Shown: one piece after another, positions 37,881 through 46,398 of the stretch | Layout of the letters: every line of letters starts with the position of its first letter | Position numbering within the stretch: position 1 is the stretch's first letter | Source of the DNA: Allomuricauda sp. | Lineage (GTDB): Bacteria > Bacteroidota > Bacteroidia > Flavobacteriales > Flavobacteriaceae | Length of the DNA: 64,000 bases | Assembly (NCBI GenBank): GCA_017795045.1 | Contig: CP051244.1 | Coordinates: 3,653,115 to 3,717,114 of the forward strand | Reading direction: 5' to 3' | Notes under the pieces: generated by a model | Told to the model about the DNA's origin: nothing | The model's database searches: none | Seen by the model: only the letters and a program-made list of their open reading frames with translations | Translations under genes and position numbers: made by a program

Positions 37881-37926
37881 ATTTTACCCCATTTTTAAAA
37901 CCGCATCTTGGACATCATATTCCTTG

Positions 37927-37940
37927 CTATGCATGCATAG
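37927..37940. promoter_or_regulatory. 14-bp perfect palindrome, candidate operator
   Basis: CTATGCATGCATAG is fully self-complementary and lies 46 bp upstream of the KAS III-like gene. No poly-T follows. A dimeric regulator site is possible. Confidence 0.4.
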
Positions 37941-37986
37941 TAAAAACAGATAGGTAGTAGTACCTTATACAGATTAAAACCTCAAC

Positions 37987-39045
37987 ATGAAAATAGGCAT
38001 CACTGGTACCGGAAGCCATATCCCTTCCTTGGTCACCAAGAACGAAGACTTTTTGGAACATGAGTTTTTGGAAGCGGACGGTTCTTCCTTTGGTCAGGAC
38101 AACGCTGTGACCATAGAAAAATTCAAGGCTATTACCGGTATTCAGGAACGGCGTTACGCAGACCCTGAACTAAAGACTTCAGATTTAGGGTTCATTGCTG
38201 CCGAAAAGGCTCTTGTGGATGCCAAAGTGGACAAGGAAAGTCTGGACTACATCATCTTTGCGCACAATTTTGGGGACATGACCTATGGAAAAATCCAAGG
38301 CGACACCTTACCCAGCTTGGCCACCCGTGTAAAGCATTTGTTACAGATCAAAAATCCGAAATGCGTGGCCTACGACCTCATCTTTGGCTGTCCTGGCTGG
38401 ATAGAAGGTACCATACAGGCCCATGCCTTCATCAAAAGTGGAATGGCCAAAAAGTGTTTGGTCATTGGAGGGGAAACCCTTTCCCGCGTTGTAGATCAGC
38501 ATGATAGGGACAGTATGATTTTTTCCGACGGTGCCGGTGCCACCATCATTGAAGCCAACCCAAATTCCGGAGAAATACTTTCCCATGTATCGGCTACTTA
38601 TGCCAATGAGGAGGCCTATTATCTCTATTTTGATAAGACCAACTCGGCCCAAGGTTGTACCGATACCCGGTATATTAAAATGCAAGGGCGAAAAATCTAT
38701 GAGTTTGCCTGCACCCAAGTCCCCAAGGCCATGAAAGATTGTTTGGACCAAAGCGGTATTGGGATTGATGAGTTGAAAAAGATATTCATCCATCAGGCCA
38801 ATGAAAAAATGGATGAAGCCATTGTAAAGCGCTTCTACAGGCTTTATGGTAAAGAGGTCCCTGAAAACATCATGCCCATGAGCATCCAAAAACTTGGAAA
38901 CAGCTCTGTGGCCACAGTTCCCACACTTTATGATATGGTATTGAAAGGCGAACTGCCACAACATCGATTAAAAAAGGGAGATGTTGTTATCTTTGCAAGC
39001 GTTGGTGCCGGAATGAACATCAATGCCATTGCTTATAGATACTGA
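37987..39045 (+). CDS. 3-oxoacyl-ACP synthase III-family protein
   Basis: A 352-residue thiolase-fold condensing enzyme of the FabH type with an intact triad: C135 (FGCPGW), H269 (IHQANEKM) and N305 (GNSSVAT). It is longer and more divergent than housekeeping FabH and lies in a compact group with a methyltransferase-like gene and a glycosyltransferase, away from fatty-acid genes, so it may condense a special starter for a lipid or secondary product. The next gene begins directly after its stop codon. Confidence 0.88.
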   Translation: MKIGITGTGSHIPSLVTKNEDFLEHEFLEADGSSFGQDNAVTIEKFKAITGIQERRYADPELKTSDLGFIAAEKALVDAKVDKESLDYIIFAHNFGDMTYGKIQGDTLPSLATRVKHLLQIKNPKCVAYDLIFGCPGWIEGTIQAHAFIKSGMAKKCLVIGGETLSRVVDQHDRDSMIFSDGAGATIIEANPNSGEILSHVSATYANEEAYYLYFDKTNSAQGCTDTRYIKMQGRKIYEFACTQVPKAMKDCLDQSGIGIDELKKIFIHQANEKMDEAIVKRFYRLYGKEVPENIMPMSIQKLGNSSVATVPTLYDMVLKGELPQHRLKKGDVVIFASVGAGMNINAIAYRY

Positions 39046-39564
39046 ATGTACGAGAACAACTTTCCCAACAAACGCTACAAACATACCTTGGCGTTTCTGC
39101 AAAAACACGTGAACACTTCGGAATCCATTTTGGATCTGGGCGTTGAAAATCCCTTTTCCGAAATCATGAAATCCCAAGGATTCCATGTAGAAAATACCCA
39201 AGGAGAGGATTTGGACGTGAATTTTGGCGTGGTTTCCCAATCAAGTGCTGAAGTGGTCACTGCCTTTGAGATATTTGAGCATTTGGTGGCCCCGTTCAAT
39301 GTACTAAAGGAAATCAAGGCCCAAAAATTGGTGGCCAGTATCCCCATGCGGCTCTGGTTTGCATCGGCTTATAAGAGCAAGACAGATCCGTGGGACCGAC
39401 ATTACCACGAATTTGAGGATTGGCAATTTGATTGGTTGCTGGAAAAAGCCGGGTGGACCATTAAAGATTCTGCCAAATGGACCAACCCCACCAAAAAAGT
39501 TGGGATACGCCCCCTTTTGCGTCTTTTCACACCGAGGTACTATATTGTCTATGCCGAACGGTGA
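39046..39564 (+). CDS. Methyltransferase-like protein
   Basis: 172 residues. SILDLGVENPFSEIM (about 27-41) resembles SAM motif I, but with GVENP in place of the usual Gly-rich loop, and VVTAFEIFEHL resembles the acidic motif that precedes EHL in class I methyltransferases. It may be a reduced or divergent SAM-dependent methyltransferase. It starts on the base after the KAS III-like stop, so the two are coupled. Confidence 0.65.
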   Translation: MYENNFPNKRYKHTLAFLQKHVNTSESILDLGVENPFSEIMKSQGFHVENTQGEDLDVNFGVVSQSSAEVVTAFEIFEHLVAPFNVLKEIKAQKLVASIPMRLWFASAYKSKTDPWDRHYHEFEDWQFDWLLEKAGWTIKDSAKWTNPTKKVGIRPLLRLFTPRYYIVYAER

Positions 39565-39611
39565 TTCTCATCAATTTACAATAGACAATTATCAATGTTG
39601 AATTCGGTATT

Positions 39612-39703
39612 GTCATTTCGAGCGCAGTCGAGAAATATCTGTATGGAGTTTCAATATCCATTCCTAAGGAGATTCTTCAGTCACTACGTTCCTTCAGAAT
39701 GAC
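39612..39703. repeat. Dispersed inverted repeat starting and ending with GTCATT
   Basis: The left arm begins GTCATTTCGAGCGCAGTCGA, and the right arm, read on the minus strand, begins GTCATTCTGAAGGAACGTAG and continues GTGACTGAAG. The arms share the pattern GTCATT..GA...CG.AGT.GA. This type of repeat is common between flavobacterial genes. It fills most of the gap before the glycosyltransferase gene. Confidence 0.7.
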
Positions 39704-39757
39704 AGAAACCACAAAACTATATTGGGAATTATGGTTTGTTTTTTGGAATTTTAGCAC

Positions 39758-40600
39758 ATGCAGATCAGCATTATCATTCCCGCACACAACGAAGCAGCTT
39801 ACCTAAAGGACTGTTTGGATTCCTTTGTGGCGCAGACCCATGTTCCGGACGAGATTATTGTGGTGGATGACAATTCATCGGACAGCACCTATACCATTGC
39901 TTCGGACTATGCAAAAAAGCAACCTTGGATCAAAGTGGTGCAACGACAATCCGTGGACGAACACATCCCTGGAAAAAAGGTGGTGGATACGTTCAATTTT
40001 GGACTCCAGCATGCTTCCAACTATAATTTAATAGGCAAGTTCGATGCCGACATCATCTTGCCCCCTACCTATTTTGAATCCGTTTTGAATGCATTCCAGT
40101 CCAACTGGAAATTGGGCATGTGCTCTGGGTTGCTCTACATTAAAAAAGGGAACGAATGGGTCTATGAGAACATTGCGGACAAATCCCATATCCGCGGCCC
40201 CATAAAACTGTACCACAAGGCTTGTTTTGATAAAATGGGTGGTCTCCGTCCCGGTGTGGGTTGGGACACTGTGGACACCCTTCTGGCCAAATACCATGGT
40301 TTTGATACCCAAACCCTACCCCAACTGAAGGTAAAGCACCTCCGCCCAACAGGGCATGGGTACAGCATCAAAAATTATCAGGCTAAGGGCGAAGCCCTAT
40401 ACAGAATGCGTTACGGTCTCGTACTCACCAAGATCGCTGCCCTAAAAATGGCTTGGCAGTCCAAAAGCCCACAATTGTACCTGCAAACCGTGTTGGGCTA
40501 TCTAAAAGCATGCTTCCAACGGCAAAAGCGTTATGTCTCCCAAGAAGAAGGCGGCTTTATCCGAGCATATCGCTGGCAAGGCATCTGGTCCAAGCTCTAA
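39758..40600 (+). CDS. Family 2 glycosyltransferase
   Basis: A 280-residue GT-A fold enzyme. MQISIIIPAHNEAAYL starts the nucleotide-sugar site, IIVVDDNSSDSTY carries the first Asp pair, and LIGKFDADIILP contains the DxD-like metal motif. The C-terminal part (DTVDTLLAKYHGF) is typical of GT2 acceptor regions. No membrane helices. It transfers an activated sugar to an unknown acceptor. It is about 190 bp downstream of the methyltransferase-like gene, probably independently transcribed. Confidence 0.9.
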   Translation: MQISIIIPAHNEAAYLKDCLDSFVAQTHVPDEIIVVDDNSSDSTYTIASDYAKKQPWIKVVQRQSVDEHIPGKKVVDTFNFGLQHASNYNLIGKFDADIILPPTYFESVLNAFQSNWKLGMCSGLLYIKKGNEWVYENIADKSHIRGPIKLYHKACFDKMGGLRPGVGWDTVDTLLAKYHGFDTQTLPQLKVKHLRPTGHGYSIKNYQAKGEALYRMRYGLVLTKIAALKMAWQSKSPQLYLQTVLGYLKACFQRQKRYVSQEEGGFIRAYRWQGIWSKL

Positions 40601-40645
40601 GACTTATTCCCCAATACTTTTTCTTCCAAAATGCAGTATTAATGG

Positions 40646-40714
40646 CATCCGTCAATTCAAAACGGCCATCCGTCAATTCAGCTTATCCTTTTATCAATTT
40701 TGAGCGTATTTTCT
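40646..40714 (+). promoter_or_regulatory. Direct-repeat promoter: CATCCGTCAATTCA twice at 21-bp period plus -7-like TATTTTC
   Basis: Copies lie at 40646-40659 and 40667-40680. A TATTTTC element starts at 40707, 40 bp after the start of the second copy. The same arrangement, with the same 21-bp and 40-bp distances, occurs at 52424-52493. Direct repeats at 21 bp are typical of LytTR regulator sites. The first gene downstream is the metalloprotease-like lipoprotein at 40800. Confidence 0.7.
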
Positions 40715-40799
40715 TATCCATAGTATAAACCATTACAACAACCCTTTAGAGGTGTACCCCATAAAAAGCAGCAGGCCCCAAAACCTAAAACACTATACC

Positions 40800-42707
40800 A
40801 TGAAAAAATCAATCCCATTGAATGCTTACCTATGGTTCCTTTTGGCCACTGTGCTTTTGTCCTGCCAAAAGGAAGAGCCCCATACCCCAACCATGCCCTC
40901 ACAAACCACCAAGGCGGCGGATAATGCCCATGGGGTGTTGGAGAAGAAACTGGACATCCCCTATACCGTGGGCAATATGCAAAAGGCCCTAAAAGAGGTC
41001 ATGACCTCCTTTAAGCACCAACTGCCCCAATCCAAATTGGCCAAAGTGGGGAAAACCGTGGAGATACAACCCTCCCATTTCTACTACCGTTTTTTGCCCA
41101 AGGACAGTTTGGAGTACGAACGTTTGGCCACGGACACCGTGCTGCTGACCTCCAATGCCCCGCTGGATTATGAGATTGCCACGGATGGGGACTATTTTGA
41201 TGACGAGGGTACAGAGGAGGACAATAGCTTTGGTTACCAGTACACCGTTTTTCCGGCAGACCATGCCTTCCCACAGGATATTACCCACCAAAAGCTAAAC
41301 GATCTGTATTTTGCCCCGGAAGAGGAAACCGGCACTATGGAAAAAGGGGAAATAACCGTACAACAACCCCAATCCAAAACCAGCAAGGCACTGGCCAAAC
41401 TGGACGAGAACGGGGAACTTTTTGAGTTTTTGGAACTGGAGGCCCTAAAGCTCACCAACAACTTGGAAGAAGATGAACTGGAGACCTTGCGGTTCTTTTT
41501 GCCCAACGACCCCAGCGGAAAGCACTACACCCATAGCGAGGCCCTTGCCCTAGGGTATGCCCTGCCCCAGCTCCATATAGACTATGCCCACATTATGGCC
41601 CAACAGCAAAAGGAGGGCACGGACTCCGCTGCCCGCTGGTGGAAACGCAAAAAATGGAACCCCCATGGCCGCATAACCGTGCGTGAAGATGCCATTGGCC
41701 GGAACGTGGGCGTAGTGGGCGCCGAAGTACGCGTACGCAAATGGGGATTGGTGGTAATCAAACGAACACGCACCAATGCCAAAGGGGAGTTTAGGACCAG
41801 CAGTACCAAGACCAAACGGGTAAAATATGCGGTATATTTTAATAGTAATCATCGTAAATTTGTGGTTAAGGCAGGAACCATATTCTGGGATGCGCGCCAC
41901 CGCGGTACCCGTACTTATAAAAATGGGGGCTGGCACCAGCATTTCTCCTACGGTAGGGGAAAGTTTTATGCGTTGGTCCATAATGCCGTCTACGATTTTT
42001 ACAATAGGGCCGTAGGCAAGTTTGGATTGAATCACCCCAACCAAAGTTGGTTGCGTATTAATGCCCAATATACCAAAGAGTCTGGAGACCATTTAGATCT
42101 AAACCCGGGAGGCAAGTATAGCCTCGTACCTCATTCAGAAATACGGGTGGGAAGAATGGACAATGGCAAACCAATGGCAAGTGATGAAATTTATGCATTG
42201 GCAACCCATGAAATGACCCATGCAAGCCATTATAGAATGGACAGAACCTTTTTTATCAATATTAAAGGAGCCGGATGCACACTACAGACCATGGCCGAAA
42301 GTTGGGCCACTGGTGTGGAAACTGTAGTGACCAATGATAGATATTTAGGACTGAAATCAAACTATATTGCAACTGGAAGTTATAGAAATTATCGTCCTTT
42401 AAATTTATTTAACTCCGAAAGGCAGGCTAGAGAAATAAGGCATAGGAGTAATAATGAATATACCCCTATAGTTATTGATCTTGTAGACGATTTCAATCAA
42501 AGAGATAAGCTTAACAATTCAGCTCTACCAATAGACAGAGTCAAAGGTTATACTTTGAAACAAATACAAACCTCATTGAATCATGCCCGTGGACCCCATG
42601 GTTGGAAAGAGCGTTTAAAAAGCCAACATTATAACTCTACCGAGGTCTATGTGGATGAATTGTTCTCAGTGTATATGTATGATAATTGTAAAACGATCTT
42701 TAACTGA
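40800..42707 (+). CDS. Metalloprotease-like lipoprotein, accessory
   Basis: 635 residues from ATG 40800, with lipobox VLLSC (Cys21). The N-terminal 280 residues are unrecognised and acidic. A carboxypeptidase-regulatory-like beta-sandwich follows (about 288-345: ITVREDAIGRNVGVVGAEV, then KGEFRTSSTK). The catalytic-looking part has ATHEMTHASHYRM with H470, E471 and H474, and E500 in MAESWATG as a possible third zinc ligand, as in gluzincins. The first 1 kb is GC-rich, while the DNA beyond about 41830 becomes AT-rich, most strongly after 42330. It overlaps the next lipoprotein by 1 bp. The substrate is unknown; a surface protease or an effector with a replaceable C-terminal part are options. 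Confidence 0.75.
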   Translation: MKKSIPLNAYLWFLLATVLLSCQKEEPHTPTMPSQTTKAADNAHGVLEKKLDIPYTVGNMQKALKEVMTSFKHQLPQSKLAKVGKTVEIQPSHFYYRFLPKDSLEYERLATDTVLLTSNAPLDYEIATDGDYFDDEGTEEDNSFGYQYTVFPADHAFPQDITHQKLNDLYFAPEEETGTMEKGEITVQQPQSKTSKALAKLDENGELFEFLELEALKLTNNLEEDELETLRFFLPNDPSGKHYTHSEALALGYALPQLHIDYAHIMAQQQKEGTDSAARWWKRKKWNPHGRITVREDAIGRNVGVVGAEVRVRKWGLVVIKRTRTNAKGEFRTSSTKTKRVKYAVYFNSNHRKFVVKAGTIFWDARHRGTRTYKNGGWHQHFSYGRGKFYALVHNAVYDFYNRAVGKFGLNHPNQSWLRINAQYTKESGDHLDLNPGGKYSLVPHSEIRVGRMDNGKPMASDEIYALATHEMTHASHYRMDRTFFINIKGAGCTLQTMAESWATGVETVVTNDRYLGLKSNYIATGSYRNYRPLNLFNSERQAREIRHRSNNEYTPIVIDLVDDFNQRDKLNNSALPIDRVKGYTLKQIQTSLNHARGPHGWKERLKSQHYNSTEVYVDELFSVYMYDNCKTIFN

Positions 42708-43138
42708 TGAAAAACTATTTTTTAATATCTCTGTTTCTCACACTCTATTCCTGCGGTATTATTGAAGATACTTCAGAACCAACCTTGACATACACCTATA
42801 TCATAAAAAACCAAACTGGTTCTGAACTAACCATAATTAGTGATTTTGGAAGGGAACAGTTAACCCCCAATAATAGTGAGTTTATATGTGAAACCATTTC
42901 TTCAGAAGGCTATTTGGGTGGACTTTGTTCGGGAGAATTAGAAATTCGCATTCCAAGTACTAATACAGGATATCGTTGTATTGGGAGACCCAAGCCTTCA
43001 GAGAACCTATGTTTTGTTGAGGATGATTTACTTTTCACCATCTCCGAAGGCACCATTTTTACGGAAACCAAAACACGTACTTATGAGTATGTGCTTACTC
43101 CTGATCTTTTGGAAAGCGCTTTTGAGTTGCCACAGTAA
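42707..43138 (+). CDS. Small accessory lipoprotein, hypothetical
   Basis: 143 residues with lipobox LYSC (Cys16), AT-rich DNA, four further Cys residues (in FICETI, GGLCSG, YRCIGR and ENLCFV) and a beta-rich pattern. Its ATG overlaps the metalloprotease-like stop codon by 1 bp, so translation is coupled. It could be a partner or protective protein for its neighbour, but only the arrangement suggests that. Confidence 0.65.
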   Translation: MKNYFLISLFLTLYSCGIIEDTSEPTLTYTYIIKNQTGSELTIISDFGREQLTPNNSEFICETISSEGYLGGLCSGELEIRIPSTNTGYRCIGRPKPSENLCFVEDDLLFTISEGTIFTETKTRTYEYVLTPDLLESAFELPQ

Positions 43139-43152
43139 AACAAACCCTACTT

Positions 43153-43851
43153 ATGAAAAAATGGTTCTTTCCTTTGTTTATCTGCATACTGCTTTGGCAT
43201 AGCACCGTGGCACAAGAACAAAAAACGGCTCCACTTGTGGAACGGCCATTAAACGCCTTAACTTTTGATTTACTGTCCCCTATGTATCATTCTTGGGGAC
43301 CATCCAATTTAAGCCGATGGCGGTTGGGGTATCGGCACCAGCTTAATAAAAGATGGGCCATAGGAGCCGACTTTGGGTACGGCAACAACTCTATTGCCAT
43401 TGTTATGGAAGGTGACGATTATGCCCTGTACGAGTTAAGACCTGAACTTCACTATCTACTTCAATTGGGGCAACGAACACGTGTATATTTCTCCGCACAA
43501 CCCTTTTATCTTATCCACACCGAAACACTCATTAATAGATCAGTATTCATTCAAGAAATTGGACAAGTGTCTTTTGATAGTGTGACCTATCAGAGAAACA
43601 AGTACGGCCTCACCTTAAATTATGGTTTTATATTCCCCATGGCCCGTTCAATGGGTCTTAACGTTTACATTGGTGGCGGTTTACGAAGGAGAGAGAACAG
43701 TTATAGATCTTTTAGCAACCCAACCTTGGATCCTTATTACGATGAAGTCCATTCTCCTCCATATTATGATTCCGATTTTCCCTTAACAGAGTTCGAATTC
43801 TCCTTTGGGGTAAAGGTTTACTTTTTTACCAACAATAAAACAGATTCCTAA
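43153..43851 (+). CDS. Predicted outer-membrane beta-barrel protein
   Basis: 232 residues with a signal peptide ending near TVAQE. The mature part consists of alternating amphipathic strands (RWRLGYRHQLNKRWAIGADFGYG, RTRVYFSAQPFYLIH, KYGLTLNYGFIFPMA, EFSFGVKVYFF) ending in an aromatic strand, the pattern of a small outer-membrane barrel. Third gene of the cassette, 14 bp after the small lipoprotein. No family name recognised. Confidence 0.65.
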   Translation: MKKWFFPLFICILLWHSTVAQEQKTAPLVERPLNALTFDLLSPMYHSWGPSNLSRWRLGYRHQLNKRWAIGADFGYGNNSIAIVMEGDDYALYELRPELHYLLQLGQRTRVYFSAQPFYLIHTETLINRSVFIQEIGQVSFDSVTYQRNKYGLTLNYGFIFPMARSMGLNVYIGGGLRRRENSYRSFSNPTLDPYYDEVHSPPYYDSDFPLTEFEFSFGVKVYFFTNNKTDS

Positions 43852-43860
43852 TCCAAAGAA

Positions 43861-45543
43861 CTACTCCAACACCTCCCCAATCGGCTTGCCCGTGGTCCCG
43901 TTGGGGAACGCAATGCCCAAAAGAGATGCAATGGTAGGGGCTATATCCGGTATTTCGGTACGGTTTACGGTACTGCCCTGTTTAATGCCCTTTCCGTAGA
44001 GCAATAAAGGAGCATGGGTATCATAAATATGGGGCGATCCATGGGTAGAACCCGTTCTTCCGTAGGAAGCAAAACCAGGTCTGGGTACCATGAGCACATC
44101 TCCTGAGCGTTTCTGATTGTAGCCGTTCTGTAAAATGTAAGGAATACCGTGGGTATAATCGCCCTCCCACATCTGGTGGCCCGTATATACCCTGAAAATA
44201 CCGTCGTACCCCAACACTTCTTGGGCAATGATCTCTTCCGCATCGTCCAAGTCTATATCCAGATTGTTCAACACCTTATGATCCAAAAACAATTGGTAGT
44301 TGGAGATGTTCTTTACCACATCCGTGGTTCCAAACCTATATTTTAAAAATTCCATGAGCTGTTCGCGCATACCTCCCATATCCAAATAACCTGCTGGAAT
44401 CTTTTGATCTTCCAAATAGACTGGCACATGTATGGCAGCATGGTCCGCAGTCAAGAAAACGGTGTATTCGCCTGCCCCCACCTTTTCATCCAAAGTAGCG
44501 AACAAACGGGCCAAATCCCTATCCAATCTTAGGTAGGTATCTTGAATTTCCTTGGAATTCACCCCAAAAAAATGTCCTACATAATCCGTACTGGAAAAAC
44601 TGATGGCCAAGAAATCCGTAATGGCATCCGCACCCAGATTTTCACCTTCCAAGGCTGCCAACGCAAAATCTGCTGTAATGCTATTGCCATAGGGGGTTAC
44701 CCTTAACAAACCGAACTTTCCATTGTCTTCCCAAAGTTTTGGAAGATCGTGGGGAAACGCGGTACTGGTTTCTCCATCAATCTTTCCTTCGTAGACGCTG
44801 TCATCTGTTCCGCTCTGCACATAGGTTTCAATGGGTTTTAAGGTTTCCCATGGTTTTTTGTACGATTCAACCACATCCGAGGCATTAAAATCGTTCACCC
44901 ACTGTGGTAGGGCATCCATGTAGTACGAACTTGTAATCCAGTTTCCCTGCTCCCCTCCTTCAAACCAATAGGCCGCATTGGCCATATGGCCTCCAGGAAG
45001 CACTGCTCCCCTATCTTTCAAGGCCACGGCAATCACCTTGCCCCTTTGTTGGGTATGCAATCGCAATTGGTCGGTTACCGTAGTGGTGAGCATTCTGTGG
45101 GGCGACATTTGACCGGCATCCGAGGTGGTACCCACCGATTGGTAGTTGTCATCACCCGCACAATAAACCTCTTCCCCTGTAACTTTATCGTACCAATTAT
45201 TTCCAATGACACCATGAGTGGCTGGTGTTGTTCCCGTATAAACAGAAGCATGCCCCGGGCCTGTACTGGTGGGCGCATAATTAAAATGATGGTTTTTGCA
45301 ATTAAACCCTTCGTTTACCAAGCGTTTAAAACCTCCTTCACCATATTGGTCCCAAAATCGGGTAAGATAGTCGTACCGCATTTGGTCCACCACAATCCCC
45401 ACCACCAATTTTGGCGATTGGGCAATCGGGGCTGGCTGCATTACAGCAACCACTTTATCTTTGTTTTTCTTTTTTCGTTGACCGAAGGATACGCCACCAA
45501 TGCATAGCATTAGCAGTACTAGGACTAGGTTGGTTTTTTTCAT
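43861..45543 (-). CDS. PafA-like alkaline phosphatase
   Basis: 560 residues from ATG 45543 with a signal peptide (about 21 residues). It belongs to the alkaline phosphatase/nucleotide pyrophosphatase superfamily: VVGIVVDQMRYDYL (metal Asp), APTSTGPGHASVYTG with the Thr nucleophile, a Lys/Arg pair in KDRGAVLPGG as in PafA, and a second metal set in LTADHAAIHV plus the GSTHGSPH His. Length and motifs match PafA, a periplasmic phosphate-irrepressible phosphatase of Flavobacteria. It converges on the accessory cassette with 9 bp between. Confidence 0.9.
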   Translation of the reverse strand: MKKTNLVLVLLMLCIGGVSFGQRKKKNKDKVVAVMQPAPIAQSPKLVVGIVVDQMRYDYLTRFWDQYGEGGFKRLVNEGFNCKNHHFNYAPTSTGPGHASVYTGTTPATHGVIGNNWYDKVTGEEVYCAGDDNYQSVGTTSDAGQMSPHRMLTTTVTDQLRLHTQQRGKVIAVALKDRGAVLPGGHMANAAYWFEGGEQGNWITSSYYMDALPQWVNDFNASDVVESYKKPWETLKPIETYVQSGTDDSVYEGKIDGETSTAFPHDLPKLWEDNGKFGLLRVTPYGNSITADFALAALEGENLGADAITDFLAISFSSTDYVGHFFGVNSKEIQDTYLRLDRDLARLFATLDEKVGAGEYTVFLTADHAAIHVPVYLEDQKIPAGYLDMGGMREQLMEFLKYRFGTTDVVKNISNYQLFLDHKVLNNLDIDLDDAEEIIAQEVLGYDGIFRVYTGHQMWEGDYTHGIPYILQNGYNQKRSGDVLMVPRPGFASYGRTGSTHGSPHIYDTHAPLLLYGKGIKQGSTVNRTEIPDIAPTIASLLGIAFPNGTTGKPIGEVLE

Positions 45544-45564
45544 GGAATTTGTTTCAAACGGATA

Positions 45565-45572
45565 CAAAACTA
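45565..45572 (-). promoter_or_regulatory. Bacteroidetes -7 element (TAGTTTTG) for the PafA-like gene
   Basis: An exact TAnnTTTG match on the minus strand, 21 bp upstream of ATG 45543. Confidence 0.55.
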
Positions 45573-45660
45573 TTCATTTATATTCTTTAAAATTTTAATT
45601 CAAGGTTAAAAGCGTTACAATATTCTTATTTTTATGGCCGCAAGTCTATTTTTTTAGCAC

Positions 45661-46398
45661 ATGAACTACCTTGAAGCGATTGGGAAATACTTCATCATGA
45701 TACGTGAAGTATTTAAAAAGCCTACCAAGTGGCCCATCATGAGGACCCTGATCCTAAAGGAAATCGATGAACTCATCTATGGTTCCATGGGCATCATCAT
45801 TTTTATTTCCTTCTTTATTGGAGGGGTGGTCACCATACAAACCGCTTTGAACCTGAACAGTCCGTTTTTACCTAAAAGCCTTATTGGATTTGCGACCCGG
45901 CAATCTGTGATCTTGGAGTTTGCCCCGACCTTCACCTCCATTATTATGGCCGGTAAAGTGGGTTCCTACATTACTTCGAGTATTGGAACCATGCGGGTCA
46001 CGGAGCAAATAGATGCTTTGGATGTTATGGGGGTCAATTCCTTGAACTACTTGGTTTTTCCAAAGATCATTGCCATGCTCATGTACCCCTTTGCCGTGGC
46101 CATTTCCATGTTTGTGGGTATCTTGGGCGGATGGGTTGCCGCGGTTTTTGGCGGGTATGCCCCCAGTGGTGAGTTCATAAAAGGCCTACAACTGGATTTT
46201 GATTCGTTCCATGTTACCTATGCCTTTATAAAGACCATTGTGTTCTCCTTTGTCATTGCCACATTACCATCCTACCATGGTTTTTATATGAAGGGTGGTG
46301 CCTTGGAAGTGGGCAAGGCCAGTACCACCTCGTTTGTTTGGACCAGTGTGGTCATTATTATCCTGAATTATGTTCTAACACAATTGCTCCTAGGCTGA
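45661..46398 (+). CDS. MlaE-family ABC transporter permease
   Basis: A 245-residue integral membrane protein with five or six helices. The conserved region FAPTFTSIIMAGKVGSYITSSI (about 82-103) followed by GTMRVTEQIDALDVMG is diagnostic of MlaE/TGD1 permeases, which move phospholipids between the inner and outer membranes. It overlaps the ATPase gene by 1 bp. Confidence 0.94.
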   Translation: MNYLEAIGKYFIMIREVFKKPTKWPIMRTLILKEIDELIYGSMGIIIFISFFIGGVVTIQTALNLNSPFLPKSLIGFATRQSVILEFAPTFTSIIMAGKVGSYITSSIGTMRVTEQIDALDVMGVNSLNYLVFPKIIAMLMYPFAVAISMFVGILGGWVAAVFGGYAPSGEFIKGLQLDFDSFHVTYAFIKTIVFSFVIATLPSYHGFYMKGGALEVGKASTTSFVWTSVVIIILNYVLTQLLLG

